A stretch of DNA of 13,006 nucleotides from Spartobacteria bacterium. Lineage in GTDB: Bacteria > Verrucomicrobiota > Verrucomicrobiia > Chthoniobacterales > Chthoniobacteraceae. Positions within the stretch are counted from its first letter, which is position 1. The number at the start of each line of letters is the position of its first letter. The notes under the pieces are model-generated. The model made no database searches, had not been told where the DNA came from, and saw only the letters and a program-made list of their open reading frames with translations. Where the stretch lies: contig JANXZI010000630.1 in NCBI GenBank assembly GCA_025355595.1, forward strand, positions 1 to 13,006. The letters run 5' to 3'. Below, piece by piece: positions 12,289 through 13,006 of the stretch. The position numbers and the translations under genes are program-made.

Positions 12289-13006
12289 TCACTCCCGGGC
12301 GCTGGAGAGCAGCCGCCCGATTTCGGGCAGCGTCGCCGTGCCCGTGGTGCCGATCCGGTGGATGACGATGCTCGCTGCGGCCATCGCGATTTCCATCGCC
12401 TCGGAAATATTCGCGCCAGCCGCGAGCGCCATCGTGAGATTCGCCGAGACCGAGTCACCTGCGCCCACGATGTCAATCGGCCCGTGCAGCGGAAAAGCCG
12501 GCACGTGCGCGGTCACGCCGGTTTCATCCGTGCCGAGGATCCCATCGCCAGCCATCGTCACGAAAACCGCGCGCCCGTTGCTGCGTGCGAGCTTCCCCGC
12601 GGCAGCGCACATTGATCCGTCGTCGGATTCCGAAACGCCCGCCAACACAGCGAATTCGCGTGCGTTCATTTTCCAAATGCACGCAGGCCAACCGCCGAGT
12701 CCGCGCCGGCAGTCCGCGAGAACAGGCAGCTTTGGATTCCCAGACGAAAGCGCGCCGAGCGCCTCGCGGATGCGCGTCGTGACGACGCCCGTCTCCGCGA
12801 TGTCCACCTGATCCATCACGATCACCGCGTCTGCCTCCGCGATGGTGCCGCGCAGCGCGGCGAGCAACTGCTCCTCGACGCGTGCCGGAGTCGGCGTCCA
12901 GTTTTTCAGATCGAGCCGGCTGAGTTCGCGAGGCGTCTGCCCTGGCTCATGGACGAGCGGCTTCGTGTAGGAAAATGTGCGGCGCTCTGGTGTCTGGATG
13001 AACGCG
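12289..13006 (-). CDS. PfkB-family sugar kinase, RfaE/HldE kinase-domain-like, C-terminal part
   Basis: The gene runs off the right edge, leaving 238 codons and the stop. It reads AFIQTPERRTFSYTKPLV at the edge. ADCRRGLGGWPACIWKMNAREF (97-118 of the fragment) corresponds to the DSR...(K)xN..E segment. VGAGDSVSANLTMALAAG (180-197) carries the PfkB signature with catalytic base Asp184. ASIVIHRIGTTGTATLPEI (211-229) closely resembles the end of the kinase domain of RfaE/HldE, which phosphorylates D-glycero-D-manno-heptose 7-phosphate for LPS inner core synthesis. No nucleotidyltransferase domain follows, so it would be a single-domain (HldA/RfaE1-type) kinase if that substrate holds. Another sugar or nucleoside substrate is possible. 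A TTG at 12867 is internal, not the start, because homologous-looking sequence continues upstream of it. Confidence 0.82.
   Translation of the reverse strand, partial: AFIQTPERRTFSYTKPLVHEPGQTPRELSRLDLKNWTPTPARVEEQLLAALRGTIAEADAVIVMDQVDIAETGVVTTRIREALGALSSGNPKLPVLADCRRGLGGWPACIWKMNAREFAVLAGVSESDDGSMCAAAGKLARSNGRAVFVTMAGDGILGTDETGVTAHVPAFPLHGPIDIVGAGDSVSANLTMALAAGANISEAMEIAMAAASIVIHRIGTTGTATLPEIGRLLSSARE

Overview
The window reads as ordinary GC-rich bacterial chromosome. It is most likely from a Verrucomicrobiota member (Spartobacteria/Chthoniobacter-like or a related class). This placement is an inference from four things: an SHD1-like domain fused to a secreted metalloprotease, a Rho with a very long Lys/Ala- and Gln/Arg-rich N-terminal extension, the absence of recognisable Shine-Dalgarno sequences at every start, and many short palindromic 'text-like' intergenic repeats. 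There is no 16S or other marker that would settle it.

Layout: (1) 1-203, minus: the start of a probable RlmN/Cfr-type radical SAM rRNA methyltransferase, cut by the window edge. (2) 204-572: a repeat-rich gap with two inverted copies of a two-hairpin repeat. (3) 573-1634, plus: a tRNA-dihydrouridine synthase, convergent with (4) 1675-2604, minus: a cation diffusion facilitator. (5) A 95-bp divergent gap with a palindrome and six tandem heptamers. (6) 2700-3647, plus: a rhomboid intramembrane protease, convergent with (7) 3782-4489, minus: a family-2 glycosyltransferase that lies downstream of (8) 4521-5420, minus: lipoyl synthase. (9) 5552-8537, plus: three exported proteins in a tight operon joined by GTGA stop/start overlaps: an unknown protein, a C39/papain-like cysteine peptidase and an HExxH metallopeptidase. 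(10) 8677-9852, plus: a PAS histidine kinase with no response regulator beside it, convergent with (11) 9950-11782, minus: Rho. (12) A 506-bp gap in front of rho, then (13) 12289-13006, minus: the C-terminal part of a PfkB/RfaE-like sugar kinase, cut by the window edge.

Most genes are housekeeping. The best candidate for something undescribed is the exported two-peptidase operon at 5552-8537. Its first gene appears to be a stand-alone relative of the N-terminal domain of the second, so it may be a dedicated partner, chaperone or inhibitor. A second pattern is structural: all three convergent gene pairs are separated by an inverted-repeat element that runs almost exactly from one stop codon to the other.
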